Notes under the pieces: generated by a model | Told to the model about the DNA's origin: nothing | Database searches by the model: none | The model's input: the letters and a program-made list of their open reading frames with translations, nothing else | Translations under genes and position numbers: made by a program | From: Desulfobacteraceae bacterium | Lineage (GTDB): Bacteria; Desulfobacterota; Desulfobacteria; Desulfobacterales; Desulfobacteraceae | Assembly (NCBI GenBank): GCA_024226935.1 | Contig: JAAELK010000242.1 | Span: forward strand, 1 to 64,000 | Reading direction: 5' to 3' | DNA: 64,000 bases | Shown: one piece after another, positions 8,082-17,119 of the stretch | Layout: every line of letters begins with the position of its first letter | How positions within the stretch are numbered: position 1 is the first letter of the stretch

Positions 8082-9755
8082 TTAGTGCAAAACCGTTTCA
8101 AAGCCTTTTATCAGGCCCGGTTTGAGCTGTATTTTTGTCCTGTATATTTTTCCTCTGGGTGAAAAATTTCGGACAATATTGAATTTTTGGAATTCAATCA
8201 CCTCTACTTCATCCAGATTTTCCGTGTCTGCACCTGAATTCAGGGCTTTTTCCCTTAGCAGGGAATAGGCTGTTTCAATCAGGTCATCTTCCGAATAGGT
8301 TTTAGAAATGGGTTCGGCAAAACCTTCTTCGTGGGCCGTCATGATCCCTTGCTCGGTATCGGCATTCAACGAGACTTCGCAGGTAGTTCTGGCAAGGGCG
8401 GCCCCAATGGCATTGGCAACAGATGATTCCGGGACTGCCATGGTTTCGATCTGGTACAACTCTTCTATTTTTTTTGCAAAGAATTTTGCCGGTCCCCCCA
8501 GTACGAGAATTTTTTGGGGGCTGAGTTTATACCCTTCTAAAAAATCGTGTACGGTATATACGGGCTGGGAATTGAGCTGGTCCACCATTTCAAAGGTTTT
8601 TTTCAGAATAACAGAGCAGCATTTTTTAAAAATTTGCTCTGCGGCATCTGTATCGGAAAGGGCCAATTGTTTTGCTATTTCATGAATTCCTGACCGGGCC
8701 TTGTCCTTGTCTCCTTCATCCATCACCCCCAATACCACCAGGGCATCTGTAGGAGTAGGGGCAGGGCCGCCAAATGCCATGGCAGGTCCCTGTCTGTCCG
8801 GACCAATGAACAGTTCTCCTTGATTCACCCTCAGGGTGCTGTCTCCTCCTATCCCCTTGGAATCGGTTCGAAGGGATCGGATCAGGCTTTTATACCGTCC
8901 TCTCTTGATTCCCACAGGTTCAAGTAAGGGGGCTTTATCAACCAAAAATGCAATATCCGTGGTGGTGCCACCAATATCTAAAACAATGACATCCTGGTTG
9001 GCAGGGGCATGGGGAATGGCCCCCATGATACTGGCTGCAGGGCCTGATAAAACAGTTTGACCCGGAAAATCCATGGAAGATTCAAGGGTCATTGTACCAC
9101 CGTCCGCTTTTAGGATTTGGATGGGAATTGTCAGTCCTTTTTCGATAAGAGATTTTTTAACTGCTTGGAAAAAGGCTTTGTGCAGGTCAAATACGGCAGC
9201 ATTTAAATGGGTGGTGGCAATTCTCCGGGGAAAATTCAAGTTTCCGGATACATGATGTCCCAGGAAAATTTTTTTAAAATGTTTATTGAGTATTCGTTTG
9301 ATCAAGATTTCGTGGGAGGGATTTCTGACACAAAATTTGCTGACCACCCCTATATATTTAACTCCGGCTTTTTTCAGCTTTTTGGCAATGTCTTCAATTT
9401 CCATTTTATTTATCGGAGCTTTTTCCCTTCCCCGGTGGTTGATGGATCCTGCCACGCTGTAATAATGGTCGCAGGTTTTAAAAAAATCAGGATTGATACC
9501 GGGGCCTGCCGAAACAATCATGCCGATGGGTCCCATATCCTGGTGGACGAGGGCATTGGTTGTCAGAGTCGTTGAAATTACTACCCTTTTGATCATTCCT
9601 GGATCTATGGTCGCAAGAAGTTCAGTAAAACCTGAGAGTACACTATTGAAAAGGTTGGAAGGGTCAGTAGGTACTTTAACTTTTTTTTCAATGCCTTTGC
9701 TGCTTAAGAGAACAGCATCTGTATGTGTACCGCCAACATCTAATCCTATTATCAT
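8082..9755 (-). CDS. Hydantoinase/oxoprolinase-family ATPase
   Basis: A member of the hydantoinase A/oxoprolinase family with the two phosphate-binding loops of the ASKHA fold: DVGGTHTDAV at the N-terminus and DIGGTTTDIA in the middle. Family members hydrolyse cyclic amides or carboxylate ketones using ATP, often with a separate HyuB subunit. No HyuB is present here, and at about 557 residues it belongs to the short stand-alone group. I chose the ATG at 9755 because AGGA lies at suitable spacing and the ATPase loop starts four residues later. An upstream ATG at 9845 would add 30 residues of unrelated sequence and has no SD. It heads the run that continues into the HDAC and epmA genes. The substrate is unknown. 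Confidence 0.82.
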   Translation of the reverse strand: MIIGLDVGGTHTDAVLLSSKGIEKKVKVPTDPSNLFNSVLSGFTELLATIDPGMIKRVVISTTLTTNALVHQDMGPIGMIVSAGPGINPDFFKTCDHYYSVAGSINHRGREKAPINKMEIEDIAKKLKKAGVKYIGVVSKFCVRNPSHEILIKRILNKHFKKIFLGHHVSGNLNFPRRIATTHLNAAVFDLHKAFFQAVKKSLIEKGLTIPIQILKADGGTMTLESSMDFPGQTVLSGPAASIMGAIPHAPANQDVIVLDIGGTTTDIAFLVDKAPLLEPVGIKRGRYKSLIRSLRTDSKGIGGDSTLRVNQGELFIGPDRQGPAMAFGGPAPTPTDALVVLGVMDEGDKDKARSGIHEIAKQLALSDTDAAEQIFKKCCSVILKKTFEMVDQLNSQPVYTVHDFLEGYKLSPQKILVLGGPAKFFAKKIEELYQIETMAVPESSVANAIGAALARTTCEVSLNADTEQGIMTAHEEGFAEPISKTYSEDDLIETAYSLLREKALNSGADTENLDEVEVIEFQKFNIVRNFSPRGKIYRTKIQLKPGLIKGFETVLH

Positions 9756-10040
9756 GGCCGGGTCCTGTTCATATGGATTGAAATCATTGTATACTTTAGT
9801 ATCAGCAATACAGCGAAGCTTGTCAGAAAAAACCAGGGTTGTCAATGAAGTTTTGGTGTTTCAAACTTGAAAATCACCCAAATTTTATTTAGCATTTGAT
9901 AACATAGTTTTTGTGAATAAAATGGTGTTATTCTTGGGTTTTCCATGGCAAAGCAGCCGCAAGATTTTTTAGTGTAAGCTTTGAAGGGGAGTGTAAGATG
10001 TGCCGGGGAAAAAGGAAGAATAAAAGAGGAACGTGGATTA

Positions 10041-10073
10041 AAGGGGGTATCCAATTTTTGACGATACCCCCTT
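10041..10073 (-). terminator. Terminator hairpin after glpQ
   Basis: A perfect 11-bp inverted repeat (AAGGGGGTATC with GATACCCCCTT) around an 11-nt loop lies 15 nt past the glpQ stop. The U-tract on the minus strand is short, so it may need help from Rho or act mainly in RNA stability. Confidence 0.6.
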
Positions 10074-10087
10074 AATAATGATATTAT

Positions 10088-11338
10088 TTACCAGTGATAG
10101 GTTTTGAGAATTTCTTCTTTAGTGGAGTAAAGTTTTTTTCCATAGAAATTCAGGGCCGCATCTGTTTTATTAGTAAAAACGCCATCAACCCCATTATTGG
10201 TAACCGCCTTGAAGTCAGTTGCTTCATCAATTGTATATGCATGGACAGACATTCCAAGATCGTGGGTCATTTTGTTCATCCAGGGTTTTACTGTATCCAT
10301 ATAGCTCTGGGCTCCCTTAACAGGGTCGTTAAAGTCGGCAAGCCTGGCGCCGGGGCCGGTATAGTCCGCACCATTGTTTTTTGCCCATTGAAGCCACATC
10401 TTAAAGTTTTCCCGGGAGGCAACTTCCCATTTTGCGGCAAATTGACCACGGGTTTCATCTTCGGCCTGTTTTGCAGGAGTATCCTTTCGCAGTGGACCAT
10501 AGGTCTTGCTCAGGTCTGCACCTGGTTTATTCTGGTCAATTTTCTCAATTCCCCATTTTTTGGCCTCTTTCTCAGTATAGAGCCATATTAAAAAGCATTT
10601 GGGAGTATCAGGCATATATTTATTGAGAAGGGGCAGACTTGTCGGTTCAAATGTCTGCAGTATTGTCCGGGCTTTTGTGTATTGTACACCCACATTTTTT
10701 TTTGTATCAAAACCTGTTGGGGCATCTTTTTTTGAAGACCCAAGCCATCCTCTGGTTTTCAGCTTTTCGTAGATGTCTTTTTCCATTCCGGGAAAGAGGT
10801 TGGCTACCTTTGTCTCAATGTAGATCCCCGGTCTGTTCCCATTATCATTTAAGTCAGGATCTCCATTGGCAAGTTTTCCTTCTGCAATGTTTATCATTTC
10901 ATCCAGTGTACAGATTTTAGCACCCTTGTATGAATCCCGGGCTCTGTTGGGAAATTTTTTATTAAACCATGAACCTGCATCCAGAGTTTTCAGTTCAGCC
11001 AGGGTGAATTTGCTGATGGGATCATCGGCTCTTTTTGGAAATTTTTTTTCCACATCGGAGGTTCGTTTAAGATTGTTGTCGTGGAGGGCTATAAGAACCC
11101 CATCTTTAGTTCTCTGGAGATCACATTCAAGGTAGTCTGCTCCCATTTGCCTAGCCATGATATAGGCTGCACCTGTTTCTTCTGGTACATATTGGGATGC
11201 TCCTCTGTGTGCCACTACGGCGTTATGCGGCACTTGAATTGAACTGATCATCTGTTCCTTATTTTCTTTCTTTTCAGAAGCGATGGAATAGGAACTGACA
11301 AGGAGGACGGAAAATAATACCAATAATACTTTTTTCAT
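10088..11338 (-). CDS. glpQ: Periplasmic glycerophosphodiester phosphodiesterase
   Basis: A 416-residue exported GDPD-family enzyme that hydrolyses glycerophosphodiesters to glycerol-3-phosphate and an alcohol. A signal peptide occupies residues 1-20 (KK, then a hydrophobic core, cut probably after SIA). The TIM-barrel catalytic motifs are visible: HRGAS (H44, R45), the PEET acid pair at 52-55, ECDLQ (E71, D73) and LHD (H86). A long insertion between strands, with SWFNKKFP, is typical of the GlpQ rather than the UgpQ type, which is cytoplasmic. It stands alone on the minus strand with its own terminator hairpin and no transporter for the product nearby. The role is inferred as scavenging of phospholipid headgroups. 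Confidence 0.92.
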   Translation of the reverse strand: MKKVLLVLFSVLLVSSYSIASEKKENKEQMISSIQVPHNAVVAHRGASQYVPEETGAAYIMARQMGADYLECDLQRTKDGVLIALHDNNLKRTSDVEKKFPKRADDPISKFTLAELKTLDAGSWFNKKFPNRARDSYKGAKICTLDEMINIAEGKLANGDPDLNDNGNRPGIYIETKVANLFPGMEKDIYEKLKTRGWLGSSKKDAPTGFDTKKNVGVQYTKARTILQTFEPTSLPLLNKYMPDTPKCFLIWLYTEKEAKKWGIEKIDQNKPGADLSKTYGPLRKDTPAKQAEDETRGQFAAKWEVASRENFKMWLQWAKNNGADYTGPGARLADFNDPVKGAQSYMDTVKPWMNKMTHDLGMSVHAYTIDEATDFKAVTNNGVDGVFTNKTDAALNFYGKKLYSTKEEILKTYHW

Positions 11339-11494
11339 GAATAATTCCTTTTTAATTACTTCATAGCGGAAAATCTAAAAAATCCCGGGATAAACTAAAA
11401 CAACAATAATTTTTTAACTATAAAATCGAGAAAAAATTTATAGGACAGGAAGATCCTTTTTGTCAAGAAAACTATTAGACAATTGAAATGTATT

Positions 11495-11540
11495 ACCAGC
11501 CGGATACCAGGGCAATATGCCGTGCCGATGTCCGGCTGGT
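11495..11540 (-). terminator. Hairpin downstream of the nucleoside operon
   Basis: A 10-bp perfect inverted repeat (ACCAGCCGGA at 11495-11504, TCCGGCTGGT at 11531-11540) with a 26-nt loop lies 18 nt after the MFS gene stop on the minus strand. There is no strong U-tract, so this is a candidate terminator or 3'-end stabiliser. Confidence 0.45.
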
Positions 11541-11558
11541 TTGAAAACTATCTTGGGT

Positions 11559-12818
11559 TTAACAATTATTGAGTGCTTCAGTCCCTTGAACAGGTATTTT
11601 ATTTTTAATGAAAATTGCCAGAAAGAGAGTAATAAAAGCACATACCGGCAACATGGTGTAAGCTCCTTGATAACCATAATGATTTATTAAAAATCCAAAT
11701 ACATTTTGGGCAACAGCGCCTCCACCCATGATAAGGATGGATCCAAGGCTCATTGCTGTAGCTACCAGTGCCGGGTCATTGGATTCTCCGATAACAGGAT
11801 AACCTAAGTTTTGAGCGCTGGTGATAAGTCCCATGACAAAGAATATGATTATAAGTGCAGTGCCATTCAAACCTGTATAGTACATGGGCAGCATTATGAA
11901 AAAAGTCAGTATTGAACATAACATCATTAACGGCTTGCGGGACCCCATGCTGTCGGTTATCTTACCAAGTAAGGGACCTCCTATCATGGTTCCAACCAAT
12001 AGTGCCGACATGATTGAGGGTGCAGTTGATTTGAGATTTTCTCCAAAAACATGGATTATATAGGCAGGGCCAGCACTAAAAACCAGAACCATGATGGGAA
12101 AGTTTAAAAGGGAAGTATATAAGCCTGCAAACCAGTTCTGTGGATTGGCTAACACTTTCATAAAAGAGCTGCCCATGGGAAGATTGGCGGTTTCTTCATC
12201 ACTGATATTTACCGAGGCACCTTCTGGTTTATCCTTTACAAATAAAATGATGCTGATTAGAATGATAATGCCCAGGATAAGATTGGATACCTGGACGGTA
12301 TGTCCCGATGAATTATTTAAGATGATGCTGCCTATACTACTTCCGAAGGTTCCTCCCAGCATACCCAGGGTGATTGCCATGGCAATGGGAAATCCGGATT
12401 TTTCCATCACAAACCAATTTGCAACTATTCTCATAATTGCGATCAGGGCAAAGGCACCTCCAAATCCCACTACGAGCATAAAAATAATGGCAGGGGTCAG
12501 GGAGTTTACCAGAATCAAACCAAGAACACCGATTAACATTGTCAGGGTGCTGAGTATCAGCACAATTTTAGTTGAAAATTTATCTAAAATTAATCCGGCA
12601 GGTATAAACATTATTACATTCCCAATAAGATACATTGAAGTGAATGTAGAATAATTTATAGCGCCGGCTATATGGTATTTTAAAATATAATACTCTGCCA
12701 GTGTTCCATTTAAAGCATTTTGATTTAACCAATAAAAGAAAAACATGGCAGATGTTATAACCGACAGCCAACCTCTGAATGAGGATTGATTGTCAAGGGC
12801 TGCTTTTTCGGAAGTCAT
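11559..12818 (-). CDS. MFS transporter, last gene of the nucleoside operon
   Basis: A 419-residue integral membrane protein with about 12 hydrophobic segments and a central cytoplasmic loop (about 210-225, DKPEGASVNISDEE), fitting the major facilitator superfamily. The loop after helix 2 (AGLILDKFSTK) resembles the family GxxxDxxGRR signature in a degenerate form. The ATG follows AAGGAAT. It is the last gene of a minus-strand set encoding two nucleoside phosphorylases, DeoB and DeoC, starting 35 bp after deoC. From that context it may import nucleosides or export a product of their breakdown, but it does not resemble the usual NupG or NupC carriers closely enough to name a substrate. Confidence 0.85.
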   Translation of the reverse strand: MTSEKAALDNQSSFRGWLSVITSAMFFFYWLNQNALNGTLAEYYILKYHIAGAINYSTFTSMYLIGNVIMFIPAGLILDKFSTKIVLILSTLTMLIGVLGLILVNSLTPAIIFMLVVGFGGAFALIAIMRIVANWFVMEKSGFPIAMAITLGMLGGTFGSSIGSIILNNSSGHTVQVSNLILGIIILISIILFVKDKPEGASVNISDEETANLPMGSSFMKVLANPQNWFAGLYTSLLNFPIMVLVFSAGPAYIIHVFGENLKSTAPSIMSALLVGTMIGGPLLGKITDSMGSRKPLMMLCSILTFFIMLPMYYTGLNGTALIIIFFVMGLITSAQNLGYPVIGESNDPALVATAMSLGSILIMGGGAVAQNVFGFLINHYGYQGAYTMLPVCAFITLFLAIFIKNKIPVQGTEALNNC

Positions 12819-12853
12819 ATGGTATATTCCTTGTTAGTTTTTTATCTATGTTA

Positions 12854-13594
12854 TTAGTAATTTTCAGAAGTTTTATTTTTGTTGCCTAATAAATCATCCA
12901 ATAAGCTACTGGCACCAAAACGAAAATAGTTGTTGGAAATAAAATCTGAACCACAAATTTTAGTTGCAAGATCAAGGTATTGGCAGGATTGTTCATAGTT
13001 TTTTACTCCGCCGGATGCTTTAAAGCCTACCTTGCGCCCTTCAATACCAGCAACAGCTTTTAACATAATACCAGCCGCATCTAAAGTTGCTCCAACTTCC
13101 ACCTTGCCGGTTGAGGTTTTTATGAAATCAGCCCCGGCCAAAATTGCATCTTCGGCCGCTTTTTCAATAAGATCAGCAGCTTTTAATGAACCGGATTCTA
13201 TGATTACTTTTAAGGTTTTATTTTTGCAAAGTTTTTTTGCTGCCCTGACTATTTCTATTGATTTAGTTGATGTTCCATCAGCTATATAGTCTTTGTAAGG
13301 GATGACAACATCAATTTCATCGGCACCATCCAGAAGGGATTGTTTTATTTGTGATAAAATATTGGTTATCTCACCATCTCCACTGGGAAAATTTGCAACG
13401 GTAGCTACCTTTATTCCGGTGTCTTGAAGTAATTTTTTTGCCTGGGCTATAAATTGCGGGTAGATACACACAGCTGCCACATTGCCTGAAGCAGTAGTTG
13501 CTTTGTTACATAGTTTTTCAATGGCTTCCGGAGTATCGTTATCATTTAAGGAAGTCAGATCAATTAATGATATGATTTGCTGTCTGCTAAACAT
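12854..13594 (-). CDS. deoC: Deoxyribose-phosphate aldolase DeoC
   Basis: Cleaves 2-deoxyribose-5-phosphate to acetaldehyde and glyceraldehyde-3-phosphate. A class I TIM-barrel aldolase of 246 residues with the Schiff-base lysine in KTSTGK (K159) and the second lysine in KASGG (K192). The ATG at 13594 was chosen because it overlaps the last codons of deoB by 8 nt, as expected for coupled translation, with AGAGAG upstream. An upstream in-frame ATG at 13636 would overlap deoB by 50 nt and adds an unconserved tail. It takes the product that DeoB makes. Confidence 0.93.
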   Translation of the reverse strand: MFSRQQIISLIDLTSLNDNDTPEAIEKLCNKATTASGNVAAVCIYPQFIAQAKKLLQDTGIKVATVANFPSGDGEITNILSQIKQSLLDGADEIDVVIPYKDYIADGTSTKSIEIVRAAKKLCKNKTLKVIIESGSLKAADLIEKAAEDAILAGADFIKTSTGKVEVGATLDAAGIMLKAVAGIEGRKVGFKASGGVKNYEQSCQYLDLATKICGSDFISNNYFRFGASSLLDDLLGNKNKTSENY

Positions 13595-14876
13595 TAGTTT
13601 TCTCTCTTGTGATTTTATCGTTTTCGAATCTTTCATTTAAAGATGATTCGCCATATTTTAGGGGCTTAATCTCCAAAAAATCGGCAATGGTTTGACCAAT
13701 GTCAGCAAAGGTTTTTCTTGCCCCGATATAGCCAGGTTTAATCTGTTTACCCCAATATAAAAAAGGAATATGCTCTCTTGTGTGGTCACTACCCTGCCAG
13801 GTTGGATCACATCCGTGATCGGCAGTAATAATGATCATATCATTATCTTTAATGATGTGATCAAGTTCTGGTAGTCTATTGTCAAAGTATTCTAAAGCAT
13901 TGGCATAACCAGCTGTATCCCGGCGATGTCCATATTCAGAATCAAAATCTACAAAGTTGGTAAATACTAGACTGCCGGCGGGAGCTTTTGAAAATTCATT
14001 TAAGGATGTTTCAAAAAGTTCAGCGATACCGGTGGCTTTTACCTGTTTGGTTATACCTTGATTGGCATATATATCGGCAATTTTACCAATGGAGATCACC
14101 TCACCGTTTTCTTCTTTTATATGATCTAAAAGTGTTTTTGTGGGAGGTGAAACAGAATAGTCATGCCGGTTGCCTGTCCTTGTATAATTACCATTTTTGT
14201 TTCCGATAAAAGGCCGGGCGATCACTCTGCCTATATTAAGCTTCATATCATCCAATAATGTTCTTGCAACTTTGCAAATTTCATATAGCCGTTCCAATCC
14301 AAAACTTTCTTCATGGGCGGCTATTTGCAAAACACTATCGGCTGAAGTGTAGATTATTGGTTTTAAGGTTTGCCTGTGTTCATCACCAAGGCGGTTAATT
14401 ACTTCAGTTCCCGATGCGTGTCCGGCATCAAAGAGCCCTTGTGTGAGCCCGGTTTTCTCAATAAAAGCATTTATAAAATCCCCGGGGAAACATGAATTTG
14501 TATCTTTTGGGGTGAAATAATGCCAATCAAAAAGTACCGGAGACCCTGTAATTTCCCAATGCCCACTGGGCGTATCTTTACCTTTGCTTTGCTCTATGGC
14601 GTATCCATAGGCAGCATCTATGCCGGTGGTTTTTGGGCTATAATCTGTGATAGATTTACCGCGGCTTGCCAGGGCTGCCTGATATAAACCTTTTTTTGCT
14701 AAATTGGGGAGTTTTAGGATTCCATTACGTTTATCATTATCAGCTGTCTTTTTGCCACATCGATCAACGATGTGGGCAAAAGTATCAGCGCCAACATCTC
14801 CAAACTTGTCGGCATCTTTGGCATAACCTATGCCAAGAGAATCTATTAATAAGATTAGAACTCTATTATTGTTCAT
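13587..14876 (-). CDS. deoB: Phosphopentomutase DeoB
   Basis: A 429-residue alkaline-phosphatase-superfamily metalloenzyme that interconverts (deoxy)ribose-1-phosphate and the 5-phosphate (E. coli DeoB has 407 residues). The metal-binding N-terminus LLIDSLGIG and the Thr nucleophile region KDTPSGHWEITG are present, as are C-terminal metal motifs DFDSEYGHRRD, ITADHGCDPT and SDHTREHIP. It links the phosphorylases upstream to DeoC downstream. No clear SD precedes the ATG. The 69-bp gap to the upstream phosphorylase gene may carry an internal signal. Confidence 0.94.
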   Translation of the reverse strand: MNNNRVLILLIDSLGIGYAKDADKFGDVGADTFAHIVDRCGKKTADNDKRNGILKLPNLAKKGLYQAALASRGKSITDYSPKTTGIDAAYGYAIEQSKGKDTPSGHWEITGSPVLFDWHYFTPKDTNSCFPGDFINAFIEKTGLTQGLFDAGHASGTEVINRLGDEHRQTLKPIIYTSADSVLQIAAHEESFGLERLYEICKVARTLLDDMKLNIGRVIARPFIGNKNGNYTRTGNRHDYSVSPPTKTLLDHIKEENGEVISIGKIADIYANQGITKQVKATGIAELFETSLNEFSKAPAGSLVFTNFVDFDSEYGHRRDTAGYANALEYFDNRLPELDHIIKDNDMIIITADHGCDPTWQGSDHTREHIPFLYWGKQIKPGYIGARKTFADIGQTIADFLEIKPLKYGESSLNERFENDKITREKTNV

Positions 14877-14945
14877 TATATTTTTTGCATTTCATGTTAA
14901 TCATTGTCGTAAAAGATAAAATAATATTTAAACTGAAAATGTCAA

Positions 14946-15785
14946 TTAAAATCCCATTTGCTTAAGTTCAAAAAATGACTGGATACCCATCTCTACCATT
15001 TCATTGATCATCTTTTCGACCATATCAGCTTCACCAAAATCATCTTCTTCACCAAGTACGCTACAGATAGCACCTGCTAATATACGATCATTTGAGAATA
15101 AAGAGCGGTCTTTTCTCAGGGAATCTGCCATGTTGCATAAAGTAAAGACCATTGAGGCTTCCATTTCAGAAGCAATGGCCCCGGCACGTTTTAATGTATC
15201 CATGTAATCTGCGTTTTCCTGGGCCATGGCTCCTTGTTTAAATTCCCGGGCGTACAGGGAATCTTTGCTGTGGAATACGCCCAGGTGAACATTTCCGCTA
15301 TGTTCCACTTTTTGGCTTGCTTTGGTGGCGGCTTGGATCAATTCAATGGAAGCAACAGCAGGAAATTCAACAGGCATATAACACCTGGTGGCATAATCAT
15401 CACGTATGGCGGCAGTTGGTATGGCATGATCCCCTCCCTTCATGAAAGATGACTGCAATAAACCACATGTGCCCAACCGAAGAAATTTTTTGCCCCCAAG
15501 CTTTAGGAGTTCATTTAGAATAATATCAACACTGGGTGCTCCCATTCCGGTTGACATTACACCTAAGTCAATGGTTGTATCATCTCTTGAGATTGTTCCA
15601 ATATAAAGATTGTGTCCCCTTGAGCTTGTTCTAATTGCGGTTACATTATCAAAACATTCAGATATTTTTTTTGCCCGGCCATCGGATCCGGGCAAAAATA
15701 GATAACGACCCTTACCATCATTTCCAAGCATATCTTCATGTGTTGCAGTTATATGTAGCGGTTCAAAATCAGGATCATAAAACAT
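14946..15785 (-). CDS. Uridine-phosphorylase-like nucleoside phosphorylase
   Basis: A 279-residue member of the purine/uridine phosphorylase (PNP_UDP_1) superfamily, which splits nucleosides with phosphate to base and (deoxy)ribose-1-phosphate. Family motifs are visible: LPGSDGRAKKI near the N-terminus (phosphate loop), STGMGAPSVDI, LRLGTCG and the ribose-binding EMEAS. It differs from the upstream Udp: the phosphate loop reads GSDGR instead of GDPGR, and the specificity region around YMPVEFPAV is changed. The substrate is therefore likely different, perhaps a purine or another pyrimidine nucleoside, but this is not provable from sequence. A strong AAGGAGG precedes the ATG. Confidence 0.85.
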   Translation of the reverse strand: MFYDPDFEPLHITATHEDMLGNDGKGRYLFLPGSDGRAKKISECFDNVTAIRTSSRGHNLYIGTISRDDTTIDLGVMSTGMGAPSVDIILNELLKLGGKKFLRLGTCGLLQSSFMKGGDHAIPTAAIRDDYATRCYMPVEFPAVASIELIQAATKASQKVEHSGNVHLGVFHSKDSLYAREFKQGAMAQENADYMDTLKRAGAIASEMEASMVFTLCNMADSLRKDRSLFSNDRILAGAICSVLGEEDDFGEADMVEKMINEMVEMGIQSFFELKQMGF

Positions 15786-15876
15786 TGTTAACCTCCTTGG
15801 GTTATTGGATTTTTCTTTAAAACAGGTGGCCCCGGGCCTTAGCTATTTCAAACAAAATTGTGTTGGAACAGCATGG

Positions 15877-15903
15877 ACCAAAGTGCCGGGTGGGCACTTT
15901 GGT
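15877..15903. terminator. Perfect hairpin between the two phosphorylase genes
   Basis: A perfect 11-bp stem (ACCAAAGTGCC at 15877-15887 with GGCACTTTGGT at 15893-15903) and a 5-nt loop. The T-run lies on the plus-strand side (TTCTTTTTATT), so as an intrinsic terminator it faces antisense transcription. For the operon itself, transcribed on the minus strand, it would be an intercistronic stem 9 nt after udp. Confidence 0.6.
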
Positions 15904-15912
15904 TTCTTTTTA

Positions 15913-16713
15913 TTATTGTGCTGTTTCTTTTGCTATAATGTCAGATTTAATTGCTTCTCCAATTGCTGTGATACAGTTTCGCATGGATTCATCATATTTG
16001 CTTTTATCAGGAATCTCAGATTTGTTTCTATTAACAATTGCTGCACAAATACAAGCGGCATTGAGTTTAAATACACTGCAAATGGTGAAAAGTGTGGCGG
16101 CTTCCATCTCAAAATTTAAAACATTTAATTTTTGCCATTCATCCATGCTTCCTTGAAAATGTCTTCTTACATATCCAGAATGACTGTCATATCTTTCCTG
16201 GCCTGGAAAAAATGTGTCCGACGAGGCTGTGACACCAATATGATAATCGGAAGTTAAGTCCTGGGTGGCAGTAACTAATTTTTGGGTCAGAGAAAAATTG
16301 GAAACTGCCGGGTATTCCAGGGGAGCATAATGGGTGGATGTGCCTTCAAGTCGCACTGCAGCACTGGTAATAATAATATCACCAACATCGATATTTTCTT
16401 GAATTGCACCACATGTTCCAAGCCTGATAAAATTTTTAATACCCAGCATGGCAAACTCTTCAACGCCAATTCCCACCGATGGTCCGCCCATTCCTGTTGA
16501 ACATATTAACACGGGGGTTTTTCCAAGGAAAGCCAGATAGGAGGTATATTCTCTGTTTGTTGCCAGGTGAACAGCATTTTCATCCATTTGTTTTGCTATG
16601 GTTTCGACTCTGCCGGGATCTCCCGGTAAAACAACATATTCGGTGTCCTTTATCATTTCCCTTGATAGACCAATATGGTATAAAACCTCATCTCTTGAAA
16701 CAATCTTCGCCAT
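15913..16713 (-). CDS. udp: Uridine phosphorylase Udp
   Basis: A 266-residue enzyme closely matching E. coli Udp in length and motifs. It converts uridine (and deoxyuridine or thymidine) plus phosphate to the base and (deoxy)ribose-1-phosphate. The phosphate loop VLPGDPGRVE, CSTGMGGPS, IRLGTCGAIQ, the base-recognition stretch VTASSDTFFPGQERYD and HFQGSMDEWQ, and the ribose-binding NFEMEAATL are all present. SD GGGAG. It is the first gene of the minus-strand operon udp, phosphorylase 2, deoB, deoC, MFS, and is divergent from the cytosine deaminase gene. Confidence 0.95.
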   Translation of the reverse strand: MAKIVSRDEVLYHIGLSREMIKDTEYVVLPGDPGRVETIAKQMDENAVHLATNREYTSYLAFLGKTPVLICSTGMGGPSVGIGVEEFAMLGIKNFIRLGTCGAIQENIDVGDIIITSAAVRLEGTSTHYAPLEYPAVSNFSLTQKLVTATQDLTSDYHIGVTASSDTFFPGQERYDSHSGYVRRHFQGSMDEWQKLNVLNFEMEAATLFTICSVFKLNAACICAAIVNRNKSEIPDKSKYDESMRNCITAIGEAIKSDIIAKETAQ

Positions 16714-17119
16714 GATTTTCTCCCGATTCTTTTATAATTCCATTATGTTGAGTTTTTTCTAAAAAAACACTACGCCATAAAATTTTGATGTGGTCAAGTA
16801 AAAATGGCCACTTCGATAAAATTTTTCTATTTTCCACAATTTTTCATGCTGTTTTGGACTGATATTGTCTTAAATGTCAATGATTATTTCGAATTAAGTA
16901 ATTTAAAGTTGTATGGATTGTGCGGGATCAATTTTTTTTCCCCATTAAATATATTGCTTGTATCTTGTCAAACTTGCCAAATGATAAATTAAGTTTTTGC
17001 CCATTTGGTTTTGGTTGAATTTTGATATATACCATGCTAAATCCATTGATAAATTCATCTTGGTGGATGGTAATCATTTATTAAGGTGATTTTTTTTAAA
17101 AAAAGGAGAACATATAATT
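16714..17119. other. Divergent promoter region and structured leader before the deaminase gene
   Basis: A 406-bp AT-rich gap between udp (minus) and the cytosine deaminase gene (plus). On the plus side an imperfect stem pairs TACCAT (17030-17035) with ATGGTA (17067-17072), with an inner TCCA/TGGA pair. A weak AATCA/TGATT pair (17072-17076 with 17087-17091) follows and runs into eight T residues just before the ribosome-binding site AAGGAG. This could be a leader attenuator. No known riboswitch class is recognisable. No gene is seen. Confidence 0.45.

Noticed and set aside
8870-8890. GGTTCGAA-like motif suggesting a tRNA T-arm
   Set aside because: It lies within the hydantoinase-like coding sequence and has no cloverleaf around it; the other similar hits were also in genes.
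9842-10054. 70-codon frame between glpQ and the hydantoinase-like gene
   Set aside because: No SD, no recognisable protein, unusual composition, and it overlaps the terminator-proximal non-coding region.
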